Of a stretch of DNA of 64,000 bases, positions 1 to 11,500 are shown in pieces; within the stretch, counting starts at the first letter, position 1, and every line of letters begins with the position of its first letter. Under the pieces are notes generated by a model that had not been told where the DNA came from, ran no database searches, and saw only the letters and a list, made by a program, of their open reading frames with translations. Source of the stretch: Hetaerina americana (taxonomy: Eukaryota > Arthropoda > Insecta > Odonata > Calopterygidae). Both the position numbers and the translations under genes were made by a program. The stretch covers positions 1,686,501 through 1,750,500 of the forward strand of contig JAKTNV010000042.1 of assembly GCA_022747635.1 (NCBI GenBank). Reading direction: 5' to 3'.

Positions 1-500
1 AAGGGAATAGAGTTCTGTGTTTCCCGAATGGCGTGGGGACCCGGAGGATGATAAATAAAATTGAGAATTGAGAGGGCAGGAAAAAGATATCCAGGGGAGG
101 AAGATGGGGGGGGGGGGGGCGGTGAGTAGAGCGTGGATTCAGTTGCAGTCGTGTTTCCCTGCGGCGTATTTACGGTTTTTATTTTGTCCCGTCCCGTCCT
201 TGCCCCCTGCTGTTCCATGCGAAAACATCTAACGCGCGAAATTTTTCTTTGGGGAATTATTACTTTCTTTTTCTCTCCTGATAAATGTCCTCGGGCGGTT
301 GTAAAGTTTTCAAAGTTGGCCTGTTTTTCGAGCGCGCGCGTATGGATGTGTGTGTGCGCGCGTGGGGCCATACACGTTGGGGGAGGTGTGTGTCCGGGAT
401 GTGTGGTGGGCGGGGAAGGGACCTCTGCCCACCACACATTCCCCCGTCGTCGTCCCTTACTTCTCCGAATTGGAAAGAGCTTCCCGGAACGGATCGCGTC
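1..500. other. G-run and GT-rich leading segment, no gene
   Basis: The segment has a run of 14 G at 106-119. At 325-420 a GT/GC-rich stretch carries alternating purine-pyrimidine tracts (gcgcgcgc, tgtgtgtg). The frames open here are low-complexity and shift strand freely, so I do not call a gene. Confidence 0.5.
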
Positions 501-1780
501 GTTTGAAACTATATTTTTTTCCTCCGTAGTCGAAATGCAATTTTTCCTCACCTTCCTCGGATGGCGCTTGAAAAAAAAATTGGTAAATTCCGTTTCTGTT
601 TCCCTCTCCTTATTCCCGGAATATTTTCGAAATGCCTCTTTGTTATTCAAATGTCATCAGTTGCATTGAAGCTATGAATATAACGGTTTACCTCATTCGT
701 TACTTTTTGCTAAATGTTATCCTCAAAATACCATGCGAGTACAGCCCATGTCTAAATCGGGAATATATTGAGATTTCGTTTTCATTTGAGCCACCCCATC
801 AACTAATCAACAAGGAAGGGAAGGGAAATCTACTGCATTAGATATCATATTGATATTCCTAGAGGAAAATAACTTGGGGAACGATTCCGCGTCCCAATCC
901 GTGAAAACTGCATTCGCTTGTGCAGTAATATCCTCAAAACGGAGAGAGGGTGTTGGGTACGATTTGAAAACCCTCGTGCATCTTATTTATTGTTATTCTT
1001 ACTACTAACAGCTACTCTCGTATTCGTAGTGAAGCATGTCTCACTTAGATATTGTAGTGTATGTGCCTTTAGTTATCATGATTTACATAATTTAAATTAT
1101 TTTACTGATATATTGTAACTACGTTTTGAAAAAAATATTTTTAATGTTGCAAGCCCTGTGTTGAATCATCCATGCCGCACACCTTCACGGTAGCTTGCAA
1201 GGTACCTAGTAAAAGTAGTTGTGCTGGATCTCTGATCAGTGCACCCCTGATTAGTCAGTTCGCTTGCCGTTTTGTGAATAAGATCCCCGAGAGAAGAAAT
1301 CTTTAATATTCACCCAAGTATGTATTTTGTTTTCCTATGAGGAATATGGAAGAATTATCGCTATTCCATATTTCTTTGCATATAATTAGGAAGAATGTGA
1401 AAATGAACTTCTTCAGTATTATAATGGGATTTGCCGCAGTAATTGTTTTTAGTGAGTTAGTGAAAACGAGTTAATTTGTATCATTAGGTTTAAATGGTTA
1501 GACTGTTGTGAGGTCTGTTAGCATTTTCGGGTATTGAGGAAGAATTATAGCCGGTATCGGCGTCAGCGCCAACTATGAACGAAAGGCGGGGTAAGTTTCT
1601 TAATTTTAGCTCGGGATCTGAACAAAAGCCTTTGGTATGGGTTATGCGGTTTTCGAAAAAGAGCAAGGTTAAGGTAAATATTACAACAACAGCAGGTTGA
1701 ACAGTTGACGTATCTAGAATGTGTTTTGGAACAAGATAGTCTAAGTGGTAGTTTAATGAGAAGACATTATTAAGCAAAAA
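500..1780. other. AT-rich sequence without recognised genes
   Basis: All short open frames here are below about 95 codons and have no recognisable domain. I see no SINE B box, no microsatellite and no inverted repeat of note. Confidence 0.4.
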
Positions 1781-1784
1781 AAAA

Positions 1785-2330
1785 TGTTCACAAGAAGGAG
1801 GAAACTGATGACAGGGACTTGAAAAAGGATGTTACGGAGAGGCCAATGAAATCTTTGGCTTGGGTTGTGGTCTTGTATGGCTCGGAATACTTTTCATTGA
1901 AACAAAATGATAGACGTAGATTGGAGTCTTTTTAAATGTGATCTTAGAGAAGAATGGAAAAGGTGAAATGGGCAGAAAGGAAAACCAACGAAGGGGGGCT
2001 ACGCATTGTGGGGGTGGAAAGGGGATTTTTGGGAGAAATCCTAAGGAGACAGGAAAGATGAATGGAGATCATTTTGATTGGCGTTGGAATGTTGAAGACT
2101 GTAATTAAGGGGAGAATGTTAGGCAGACGAGGAAGGGGAAGGAATAGGTTAGGGATTTTGGGAGGTTATGAAGGGAGGAAGGAAGCATGCGGAATTGAAG
2201 AGAGATTTATTGTAGTGTCGGATGCCAGGTGGTGTTTTGTTGGGAGAGGCAAGAAATATAGGCGTGTTCAGTCTCTGTGTATTCGAAACCTACCTTGAAC
2301 GGTAGACTACCGAATAATAATTATTGGAAA
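1785..2330 (+). pseudogene. RTE-like LINE, decayed 3' end of the RT polyprotein
   Basis: This fragment covers the C-terminal region of an endonuclease-reverse transcriptase downstream of the polymerase core, plus a short 3' UTR. From 1861 one frame reads WVVVLYGSEYFSLKQNDRRR, then LESF, and after three in-frame stops resumes as RRMEKVKWAERKTNEGG and later MLKTVIKGRMLGRRGRGRNR. It matches the familiar C-terminal pattern LYGAETW, RLEAFEMW, RRMEKVKWTERVTNEEVL, GRMEGKRGRGRPR of arthropod RTE-type elements. A frameshift lies upstream near 1800. The end (gtagactaccgaataataat near 2300-2325) is shared with the copy at 58.9 kb. The 5' truncation is typical of LINE insertion. The family name is inferred from recalled motifs, without a database search. 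Confidence 0.8.
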
Positions 2331-2489
2331 CAAGTGCTCTACAATGACACCGCTGAGCTCCGAATTGAGATTAGCTTCTGATTCGTTTTAGATTTTCCTG
2401 TCACTTCTCCCTTAATATTAGTCAAGCAATGACAGAAAGGTGGCATCGCTGTCATGATTAGGATTTGATTGGTAACGACTATTATGAAT

Positions 2490-2730
2490 GCAGCGTTGTA
2501 TACAGGTATTTGAGAAAAAGAGGGTGAGGTTACATTGGAAGATTTGGAGAAGGATGGAGAAAATCAACCTTTCGGAGAGGAATACGTGCGAACAAATGCT
2601 TGGTGTGATTGGGGAAATTGCAAAGGCATAAAAGAAGTGAACGGAGGGCATTATTCATAGGTTTTGAGATGTTGAAGACTCTAATAGAAGGGATTGATAT
2701 GTTTTCAGTAAGTAAGAGGCTGGAAATGAA
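2490..2730 (+). pseudogene. Second RTE-like LINE C-terminal fragment
   Basis: One frame reads KKRVRLHWKIWRRMEKINLS and then ERNTCEQMLGVIGE, matching the RRMEKVKWTERVTNEEVLRRIGE segment of the same family. After stops and a frame change it continues as FIGFEMLKTLIEG, matching the block before the GRMEGKRGRGRPR segment. It lies about 160 bp after the first copy in the same orientation but covers an overlapping part of the protein. It is therefore a separate, more diverged insertion or a duplication, not a continuation. Confidence 0.65.
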
Positions 2731-2919
2731 GAGACATGTTGAGCGGCATGATAGGAGTGAAAAGCATTACGAAGCGTGGCGGACAAGGGTAGTTTCTAGC
2801 TCGGCTTAAGGAATCCACGATGCTCGGGAATCGACCGAATCCCATCTCTAATCGTCGACTATTAAAATCATTAGTGATTAGTGTGAGAAGGAGAAAATCC
2901 GTATGTGAGACGAAGAGGG

Positions 2920-3560
2920 GACGTTAGCAGGGAAGGGTCGAGCGGTAGTGAGTGAGGGGGAAGGGTACATGGGTAACGGCAGTGGTTTCTTCCCACTCCG
3001 TTGCCTCCGGTGCGTATCTCTTTTTCTCTGTGAAAACCCCCACAACTGGAGAGGGAGGGAATTCGTGGGAGTAGTGTTGGAAGCCACGAGTTTAGCCGCC
3101 CCCCTCCACCTCTCTCTCTCTCTCTCGTTTCCCTCCCTTTCTCGCCCGTTGTTGAGAACCGGAAGGAAGTGTGAGGAAAGGGGAAAGGAAAGGTATAGTG
3201 CGAGTGAATGTACTTTCCTCGACGATTTATGACTCTCGGTGGGTAGTTATCGTCGTGTGAACGACTGCGGAGAATGGTGGAAACACGACCACTCTCCTCC
3301 ATCCCTCTCTCTCCGTCGTCTCTCTCCCTAATCGTGTCTCTCTTCCTCCCTCCCTCCATCCTTCCTTCCTTCCCACCTCTCCTCCTCACTCTCAGTGCCC
3401 CATCCCGTCCCTTCTTCCGTTTTTCCCAGTCTTCTCGGAACTGCATTGCCGTTCTCGTAAAGAACTCTCCATTTTCCTCTCGCCGCCACCGCCATCTCTT
3501 TTCTGCCGTTCATTTCTTATATTTCCTCCCTAGCATGGCACGTACTCAGGTGACGCCTGT
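2920..3560. other. Pyrimidine-rich GC island
   Basis: A block of (CT)n and CCTCC runs on the plus strand, densest at 3100-3130 and 3290-3420, in AT-rich surroundings. Open frames on both strands (for example 2871-3446 minus and 3274-3630 plus) are Ser/Pro/Leu- or Arg/Glu/Gly-rich, as expected from translating pyrimidine or purine tracts. No coding call is made. Confidence 0.5.
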
Positions 3561-3715
3561 GGACAGCCGGTCCTCTAGAAGTTTTAAACTCGAGTATTTC
3601 GAGCATATTTTCCCTTATTCCCCGTTGTAAAATTAATTTCGTCCCGACATCCTTCCATGGTACTTTAGTCTCAAAAAAATATATGAAAATATGTGTACCT
3701 CGTCGTATTTTAATA

Positions 3716-3950
3716 TGACGGCGCAGTGTCTGCAGACCGCTGAGTCGAGCGTACGGCGTCTGGCCAGAGGGTGTCGAGTTCAAATCCGCCTGTTGTCTCT
3801 TGGCACCTCCAGCTACATTTAATGGGCAGTAGAACTTTCCTGGTAAACCTCAGGCGGTGGAGAGAAAGGGTGCGGGTCCACCGAATGCGCCAATTTCACA
3901 CGCCATCGGGCTTAGTTCGAGTTTAGGTCTACCCTCGACCATCAAAGCTA
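3716..3950 (+). repeat. tRNA-derived SINE
   Basis: The head carries an RNA polymerase III A-box-like segment (ctgagtcgagcg, 3740-3751) and a good B box (gagttcaaatcc, 3776-3787) at tRNA-like spacing. A non-tRNA body of about 170 bp follows. The body end (tttcacacgccatcgggctta through accctc) resembles the end of the SINE at 25.5 kb, so the two share a 3' module. The head, with cggc, tctggcca and gaggg blocks before the B box, resembles the SINE at 40.1 kb. I see no clear A-rich tail or target duplication, and the boundaries are approximate. Confidence 0.65.
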
Positions 3951-4069
3951 CATTTGTGTTGCCGGCTGCTCTATTCGTATTTTAAAGGCTTTGTTGATTT
4001 TTTTGTACTGGACTCCTACTTTAATTAGATATGAGATATACTCGTAGATGGATGTGTATGTTAGTTGAT

Positions 4070-4258
4070 AGTATACGTATATGCATGCATGATAGTTAAA
4101 AAGGTTTTTGCATGAATATATCTCTGTGGGTGTAAATTGGCATGAATTTATTAATTTATTTGGTTTTGCATGTGGTTTTATTCTCTGCTAGGGGTGGTGA
4201 CCTAACACCCCCCGACACACGCCCTTTCGGAGGCTTGCGGGGAATTATGTAGATGTAC
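4070..4258 (+). repeat. 5'-truncated CR1-like 3' UTR tail
   Basis: This piece is homologous to the 3' end of the minus-strand CR1-like element just downstream. The shared blocks are a gtgggtgtaa segment, tttgcatgtggt, ggtgacctaacacccccc, acacgccctt and cttgcgggg, ending in a ttatgtagatgta tail. It carries no coding sequence. It faces the larger copy tail to tail, with 3' ends about 530 bp apart. Confidence 0.75.
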
Positions 4259-4785
4259 GATTGGTAATAAGTTTTCCCTCTCAGATTTCATTCCGTCTGA
4301 TCATTTTATTCTCTGCTCGCATAGTGTCCTGTGTCAGAATTTGAGTTCAAAGAAGTGACAGTCATTGTACTTTTCCGCATTACTTATTCAAACATAACGC
4401 GAACGGTTTCGCCTTAATAAGGCAGGCTTCTGCTGAAGCAGATCGAATACTGTGGAATAGTCCCATGTCTGTCGCTGCTTTGAACACGCACAAACTTCCA
4501 CAAAGTTAAGCTAGACACTACTAATTTTAAATTTCGTAGTGATTGTACAAGTATGTGTTATCTATTCTTGGAAACTTGTAATTGATTCTTGAAATGCGTA
4601 ATTAATGCGGAAGTTGTACTCGACAAGTGCGGAAACGTTTATTATCCGGGCTATTGTGTCTGAAAATATGGCAGCATAAAATCCCTGGGTTTTGTATTGT
4701 TTTGGCTGTTACTCGAGAAGCTTCGTTTGAATTGAACGACTGACTGGAGGAATGAATTCTTCCTTGTTCGTGAACCTTATCGATA
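4258..4785. other. Spacer between two convergent CR1-like 3' ends
   Basis: AT-rich sequence with no open frame above 60 codons and no recognisable motif. Confidence 0.4.
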
Positions 4786-6381
4786 TGTATTCTACATCTA
4801 CATCTACATAATACCCCGCAAGCCGCCGCAAGGGCGTGTGGCGGGGGGTGTTAGGTCACCAACCGTAAAAAAGAAAAATACCACATGCAAAAAAACAACA
4901 CGGAAAATTACACCCACAGCAGCGCACACACTCATGCAAAAATCCCTTCATCCAATACTCATGCAAACACATATACCGCAAAACAACTAAAAAACTGCAC
5001 CCCATGATGCAGCACGAAAGCCATCCTACAACACGGAAGCCAGGACACAACAAGCAAGAAATTGAAACACCACATGAAAATGCACCACGAAACACTCTAC
5101 CCCCAAAGAGTCTCTAAAAGGCAGGGAATGCGACCCAACGTTGAACGTTGCAGGTAGCAGGAATTTGCCCCCGCGGAGAGGGACGAGGGACTGAAAGGGA
5201 AACTTAAAAACAGATGAACAGGGCACTAATAAGGTAATTCGGAAAGAATGGGTTATTAAAGCAAAACACATAAGGTTAGTGGAAGAGCATGCATTTAAAT
5301 ACAACTAATTATTTTTTAGACGCTGAGGGTGGCAAGTGGATTTTTTGCTATCTATAACCCTGCAGTTGCTATCCCGTATTGTCCGTGGGAAGAAGGAGTC
5401 CTTGAGTCGGCTAGTTCTGGCATCTATTTCCCGAATTTTATATGCATGATCCAAGCGACCAATGTATGTAGGAGTACGAATAATTTGCGAGACCTCGGTG
5501 GTGAAACATGCGGATCTGAATTTATTTAATAATTTCAATCTTGCATTGAATCGTCTCTCAGCCAATGATTCCCACCCCAAATCCATGAGCATTTCGGTGA
5601 CGCTTTGCGTTTTATCGTAGGAATTTTTTACAAAACGGGCTGCCCGGCGTTGAACCTTCTCAATTTCCCGAATGAGACCTTTTTCACTCGGATCCCACAC
5701 GCTGCATGCGTATTATAAATGAGGCCTTACAAGAGCGTGGTAACAACGTTCCTTGACCTTCGAGTCACTTTTGCCGACAATGCGTCTAATGAATCCCAAT
5801 TTTTTATATGCTTGACCGCAGACTTTACGTATGTGAGTCCCCCAAGTTAAGTCTTTTGTGAATGTGACACCTAGGTATTTTACCGTATCAACTACTGCCA
5901 GGTCACCTCCAGCTAATTTGTAAGCAAATCCCGTTGATCTTTTAAAGAAATTTACCACTGAACATTTATTATAATTTAGAGTCAATCCCCAGTTAGAACA
6001 CCATTTAGTAATGCAACCTAAATCCTGCTCTAGAATAAAACGATCCTCATCCCCAGATATCTCCCGATAGATCACCGTGTCATCCGCGAACATCCTAATT
6101 TTACTTTTCACTTCGCGGTTCAAATCGTTAACAAAAATCAAGAAAAGCAACGGCCCGATCACACTTCCCTGAGGTACCCCCGACGTGACTCGAACGCTGT
6201 CGGAACTAGCGCCATCAAGGACTACCCTCTGTTCCCGCTCTGAAAGAAAATCTTTAACCCAACTTATGGCGCCCTTGTTTATACCCGCGACCTTTAATTT
6301 ATGAATGAGTTTACCATGTGGGACCTTATCAAATGCCTTTTGAAAATCTAAGAAGATGTATTGAGGAAAGAGCGAGCTCAC
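4785..6381 (-). mobile_element. CR1/L2-like non-LTR retrotransposon, 5'-truncated
   Basis: Read on the minus strand, the element starts inside the reverse transcriptase gene near 6366, runs through its C-terminus to about 5305, and has a 3' UTR of about 520 bp ending at the repeated gatgta tail near 4785. The 3' UTR ends in a GC-rich two-tier stem-loop (4814-4846): ccccgc pairs with gcgggg outside, and cgcc with ggcg around a five-base loop. Short tandem tails are usual for CR1/L2-type elements, which commonly insert as 5'-truncated copies. Three other copies of the tail lie in the window (4.1, 22.0 and 48.6 kb). The clade is inferred from motif style. Confidence 0.85.
5305..6381 (-). pseudogene. 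Reverse transcriptase C-terminal half, one nonsense codon
   Basis: This is the polymerase and C-terminal part of a CR1/L2-like ORF2, in one frame of about 358 codons. Visible RT motifs in order are IFLDFQKAFDKVPHGKL (first catalytic Asp region), SGVPQGSVIGPLLFL, FADDTVIY with the catalytic Asp pair (codons at 6079-6090) and VKYLGVTF, followed by the C-terminal block SVWDPSEKGLIREIEKVQRR. The frame is broken only by a TAA at 5713-5715 (read on minus) where related elements usually have Glu (LEYA). The N-terminal endonuclease and early RT motifs are missing because of 5' truncation, so the copy could not work even without the stop. Few lesions suggest a fairly recent insertion. The first 7 or so residues before the IFLDF block probably come from flanking DNA. 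Confidence 0.9.
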
Positions 6382-6384
6382 GGA

Positions 6385-8930
6385 AGGAATCCAACTTCAG
6401 CAGAAGTCTCATCAGTCTTCTAAATAGTGTTACATCCACGTGGAGCCTTGTAAAATATCGCATGGGTGTAGCAGGAGTGATTCCACGCCAGGCATGAAGG
6501 AGTCATTTTACGTCTTCATCAAAGGTAAAGTCTTCATTAAAATAAGAACCCGTCTATTTCAAAGGTAGAAAGTAAATTGGATTACGACAAGGATGCATGT
6601 ACGTGCACAGAAGTGTCTATGTTTCAAATTGTAGATTATTACGCATGCGAGACGACATCCTATTATTGGAAAAGCACAAAAATTTATAGAAAAATGACTC
6701 CGAAGTGCTTAGTGTACTACATCTGTAAAATTGCGTATTGATAGTATAACGGTAATATCCTGGGCGCCCGCGATAACTACTGCAAAAACTGGTATTATGG
6801 TAAAAAAATAGTGTCTAGCGTGATTGTGTGGAATTCTTTCGTTATGGAAGAACTGTTTTCCTTTTCCAACTATTCTGTCTCAATCATGTTGCTAACTGAC
6901 ATTTCAATCATATGAAACTACTGTTTCAAATTAATGTGAAAGATTTCCTATTGGATTCAACCTTTGGCCTGTGCATAATAATGCCTAACCGATTTCTGTT
7001 ATCAATTTACCGTTTTTTTCGGACTCGTTTACAAATCTATAAGTTTCTGAAAGTCCTTCGCTTGCACGTGCTTGAAATAAAAGCTGAAGTGGTATGTTGT
7101 ACGTAGATACTCCGATGTCAGAGGGCGTATTTTCCGATCTTCTCTAGTCCACTTGGTACTGTAGCATCCTTGGTGGGGTGCATACTCGTGACATTTAGCC
7201 TAGCTGGCTTTAACCCGAAGTTTCAAAATCAGCAGGTTGGAAAATTACGTAATCGGGGCACGATAATTAGAGGGCCTGGAAAAGGGAGTGGTTAAAGCGT
7301 TTCCGCGTGAAAACTTGAGCGGAAATGAATATTGAATTTTTCTCTTGCGCACTTTGAAGTTCGCGAAGTATTGACAAAGGTCATTACCTATTGGCTTTGA
7401 CCTCTCCGTTGTCTGAATTCCGTCCTAGAGATAAAACTTAATATATCGTACTTGAGGTTACAGTGAAAAAGTGGCGTAAGTTTCGAGAAAATTAGAAAGA
7501 TCCAGTTCGATTGTCATCCGCATGGAACTTGGAAGGGTTATAAATTAGTCATATTAAATGTTTCAAATCCATTATTTTAATTATAAAACATCAGCATTTA
7601 ATTCCTGGGAATCAAGTGAAAGCAGATGTAAACAAAAAATTACGGACAGAGTAATTGATTTCCTACTCTGAGTCGCAGTTTGAGTCGTTCCGAGTCGCAG
7701 TTTGAATTCTCTCTCATTTTATTTTTCTGCGTCTTTTTGTTTTTGGATATTCAATTACATTTACCCCACCCACAAAATAAAAAGTTAATACAATCGAAAA
7801 TTTAATTCGTTTAAATCCAAAGTTTGGTTCCTCTTTTCTTATATTTGAGCCAAATTTAAATGAGAAGTCTCTTCCACCCTTATTTTTAAAAAAAACCCCA
7901 CTACCTTGGGAATCGTCACCATTGGCACTGATGTTCTACATTGATGGTCTATGAACTCTACAGTGCAGTAAAACAGTACAGTATAGTACAGTACAGCATC
8001 TACAGTACCTGTAAAACCGGTTGGGCATCTTTAGCACAAAATTCTTAGTGAATTTGTTTTGACCAGTAATATTTTTGCACTTTCGGAATATTAGATTTCA
8101 ATTTTGATGTAGATCTAAATAGATTGCACGGCGTGGTTGTTAATAATAATTCTTCAAGTCTCTTAAATTACGTGTCTTTTTTATATTATTTATGTGATCT
8201 GTAAATTTGAAGACCATTACGACATCTATAAATTATTGTAATTATAAGAATTTTCTCCAGGACTTTTGGGTTTGGCAGCTACGCCATTAGAGATTTTGTT
8301 ATAATTTAATTTTTCTATTAAGTATTTGTGTGGTGGCATTAATGGATATGATCTTCTCCTCCTTATATTTGAAATGTTAAAATGATATTGCATTGAAATT
8401 TCTCAATCATCAAACTGTATTTCACCGTGAACTATGCTGCATTTACTTCCAGTTGATAATAAAACCCTCGGAAACAAGATTTTTAATGGAGAACCTTCTC
8501 GATGAACTTTTAACCGAGATTTCTCCCAAAACTTGCTATTTATTCTCACCTTTCTTGGGAATTAATGGCTACAGTAGGAAAACCTGTGAACATGTCCGTG
8601 CTTCGCGTAAACTCGTTCTTAATTTTGATAAATAATAATAATTTAATAATAGAGTGAACATTTCATTTTTAAACCTTAGGGTGAAGCATTTTATAATAAT
8701 TTCTTTTGATATTCATGGACTCGTAATGTCAGCCGAAGGAAAATTAACATTCATTCCTGAGCTACGTACCTCGATCCTTTTGACGGGGATTGATTAAACC
8801 AGCGGGAATGCGGTCAATCTTCACTGTGCGCGCCCCTTATTCATTCTAACTTCACGCGGACACTTTCCTCGTTTGTTCGTCTTTAAGGAATCCCTGTCGA
8901 CCCGGATTTTGATTAACGCGGGTAGAAAAC
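6385..8930. other. AT-rich sequence with minor short repeats
   Basis: No gene is recognised. A 14 bp direct repeat (gagtcgcagtttga) occurs at 7670 and 7692. An acagt-type short tandem array lies at 7959-8008. Open frames are at most about 80 codons with no recognisable domain. Confidence 0.4.
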
Positions 8931-8939
8931 CTAACAGCC

Positions 8940-9130
8940 CACCTGTCCTCTGGCGTAAACCGCTTCAACTAACCCTCACGAACTCGCCTTTGCCTCTCCT
9001 CAGCTCTCTCCAATCCTCTCCGCCCCTCCTCGTTCTTCCCTTTTCCCAATCTCTCCTGCTCCTCTCCCCATCTCTCGTTTCGCTCTCTACCTCTCCCTTC
9101 CCCGCCCTCTCCTTCATCTTTCCTCGGTCC
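8940..9130. other. Short pyrimidine-rich island
   Basis: CT-rich plus strand (ctctcc/tcctc blocks), about 190 bp, flanked by AT-rich DNA. The open frames on both strands are translations of the tract. Confidence 0.45.
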
Positions 9131-10080
9131 AAACTTTGTACATATTAAAATGCAATTCACGGGCTTACGGGTGCCCCTGGGGGTCGTAAAGTCCCGTCTC
9201 TCCAACCATGGGAAGTAAAATCTTTCACTGCTTTCCAACTGTTGTATGCAAAGTGGAGGGACGAACATTAGCACTGCAAGCAATTTTTCGACTGCATTGT
9301 GACGCTTAACTTTTGAAATAAATTCTGAAAGCAACCAACTCTGGTTAATCGTTTTTTTTCCTGATTGCCCTCTTGCAAAACTTTGGGTTTTCTTTCATTG
9401 CTGCACGGATTTTATGATGACTTTTGGTCTATGAAAATTATATGCATATTTAGAGACTTCAAACTCAAGTACCTGATGCCAGATGCTTAAGTTACTAAAT
9501 AATATATCTACACAAATGCAGATTGCTGGAGTTATTTTGCAGGCAGGCATCAACGTTTGATTACGGTTCAAATTTAACATGCGTTCCTTGGGCTGCTTGA
9601 GGAAGTATTTTGCTTGAACTTCCATAATTACGTTATTAAACACTTTTCTGAGATAAATTCTTTCTGGGAAAGATTATATATTGAAGAAAATCTGCATGAA
9701 TCAATATTTTAAAGTCATATCTGTCGGAGCAAGAAGATTGACAGTGATATTTGATAATATATTTCATATTTTTATCGATACCATTGCAGGAGAGACAACG
9801 TTTTCGTAAATTTTATTTCTATTGTCTCAAGGGATGTAGAGAGATTGATTCATACATAAGGACATATAAAAAGGGTAACTCAACTACAATGAATGTTGTT
9901 TATACAACCGGTGTCAATGTACCTGCAGCAGAATTCTCAAACGTGAGAGTAAGGATAAAATTTCATATTTGAAGTTCGCATCAACTCCTCCAACCTGGCA
10001 ATCACTTACGGGTTAAAAACGTTCGTGAATGAGAACATTTTACCTGGGTGGAATTAATCAAAATTTAATTTAAATATTCT
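9130..10080. other. AT-rich sequence, nothing recognised
   Basis: No repeat signature and no recognisable reading frame. Confidence 0.4.
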
Positions 10081-10089
10081 TGATCCTAA

Positions 10090-11500
10090 TGGCAATTTTT
10101 CCGCGAGCCCTTTCGCTGCGGATGCGGAATACCTCCAGGTGTCTCCCGGGCATCCCATGCCGCAGGTATCCAGCCAACTCCCGATCCCGTCGCTTATCTT
10201 TGGGAGGCGCTCGTAAAAAGAAAGCGGGCGGTGAACGGAACCATTTTCGCGACCCCCGGAGCTGTTTACGCGCGCGTGAGGGAGGCGCGAGCGGCTATAA
10301 TGAAGTCTGGTGGTGGGAATCGCGGTGGGAAGGATGGGGTGGGTTGAGCGAAAGAGAGGAGGGCTGGGCGGGTGTGGGCTTATCTAATGGTCTAACAAGG
10401 GGAATTTACTTGCTCCGCGAGAAGTTAGTCGGAGAGAGAGGACAGGGGCGTGCGGTCCGGGAGGAAGGGTTAAAGTAAAGGGCGGCACTGGGGATTGGAA
10501 GACTTCCCTCCTCCTCTATTCTAATGAGGGCCGGCTTCCCTCTCGCCGTGCCCGTGAGAGTGGGTGAATGTGGGAGTCGACTCGTGTGCTCTCCTCCGCG
10601 TTTGCGTGGAGTCTACCCATCTCTTTCGCCGGCTGCGTCTGGATTCCGTGAGCCTTCATCCTCGTCTCTCCTCTCCCTCTCTTCCCTTACCATCCCAGGA
10701 ACCCACCTTTGTGACCCACACCCACCCCTTCCATCAGCAGTCCCCACCGCGAGGCGGGGAAGGAGGGTATTTGTCAGTTGGGTCGGAGAGGGACGAAGGG
10801 GAGCTGTTTCGGGAGGGTCTGGTGGTTAGAGGGGTGCGGAGGGGAAGGAGAAGGGTGAAACGAGGCGAGGCCCCTAATAAGCCACACGTGACGTGCGCGA
10901 GAGGAATACGTTTGCCGTGATGCGGGTCGGGCCACACGGAGGGAAGCGGTTGGGTCTTTGTGTGTGTGGGTTGCCGTGTGTGTGTGGTCGCGTATGTATG
11001 CGTGTCCGTGCGTTGGCGGTCGTTGTTCCACCCCCTTCTCTCCCTTTGCTCTCCGTTCGCCCCTCCCCCCCCCTTTAGGAGAAGCCTTTTGGAGTAAGTC
11101 AGGGATCCGACCGCGTGCGATTGGTGGAGGCTGACAAACAGCCCGTTTCGCCGTTCCAACATGCCAATTTTGTCCTGCCCCGTAAGACGACCGCCTTAAA
11201 CGATGGTGCCCAGGACGTAAGGGGGAAGACAGTAGCGGGGGACCTCGTGCGAGTACACGTCCCGAAACGCACTAACCTCACCTTTCTACAGTCTCCTTCG
11301 CCTGGCGTCGTTGCTTTAAGGGCTTGCTTGCTCGGGGATGTTGAGGAGGACTGAGAGAGGGGCCGGAGTACACCTCCGCCCCAGACTTAGTATTTCCAGG
11401 TAGAATTTGCGATTTAATCCATCCCTGTCGTCCCCCACCCTCTGTGCATGGACGACGGACGACCTGCGTGGTTGCGGTTATGCAGCGCGAAACAGTTGGC
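10090..11500. other. Large GC-rich island with strand-switching tracts
   Basis: The GC-rich block alternates purine-rich (10290-10480, 10740-10870) and pyrimidine-rich (10640-10740, 11020-11080) plus-strand segments and includes GT-rich sequence at 10950-11010. CpG dinucleotides are frequent. A 79-codon plus frame at 11115-11354 (MRLVEADKQPVSPFQHANFV...) is less repetitive than most here and follows a pyrimidine tract ending in AG near 11078. It matches nothing I know and is not called a gene. Confidence 0.5.

Noticed and set aside
11115..11354. 79-codon frame as an exon
   Set aside because: Flanking AG pyrimidine tracts are suggestive, but such tracts are everywhere in these islands and the peptide matches nothing known.
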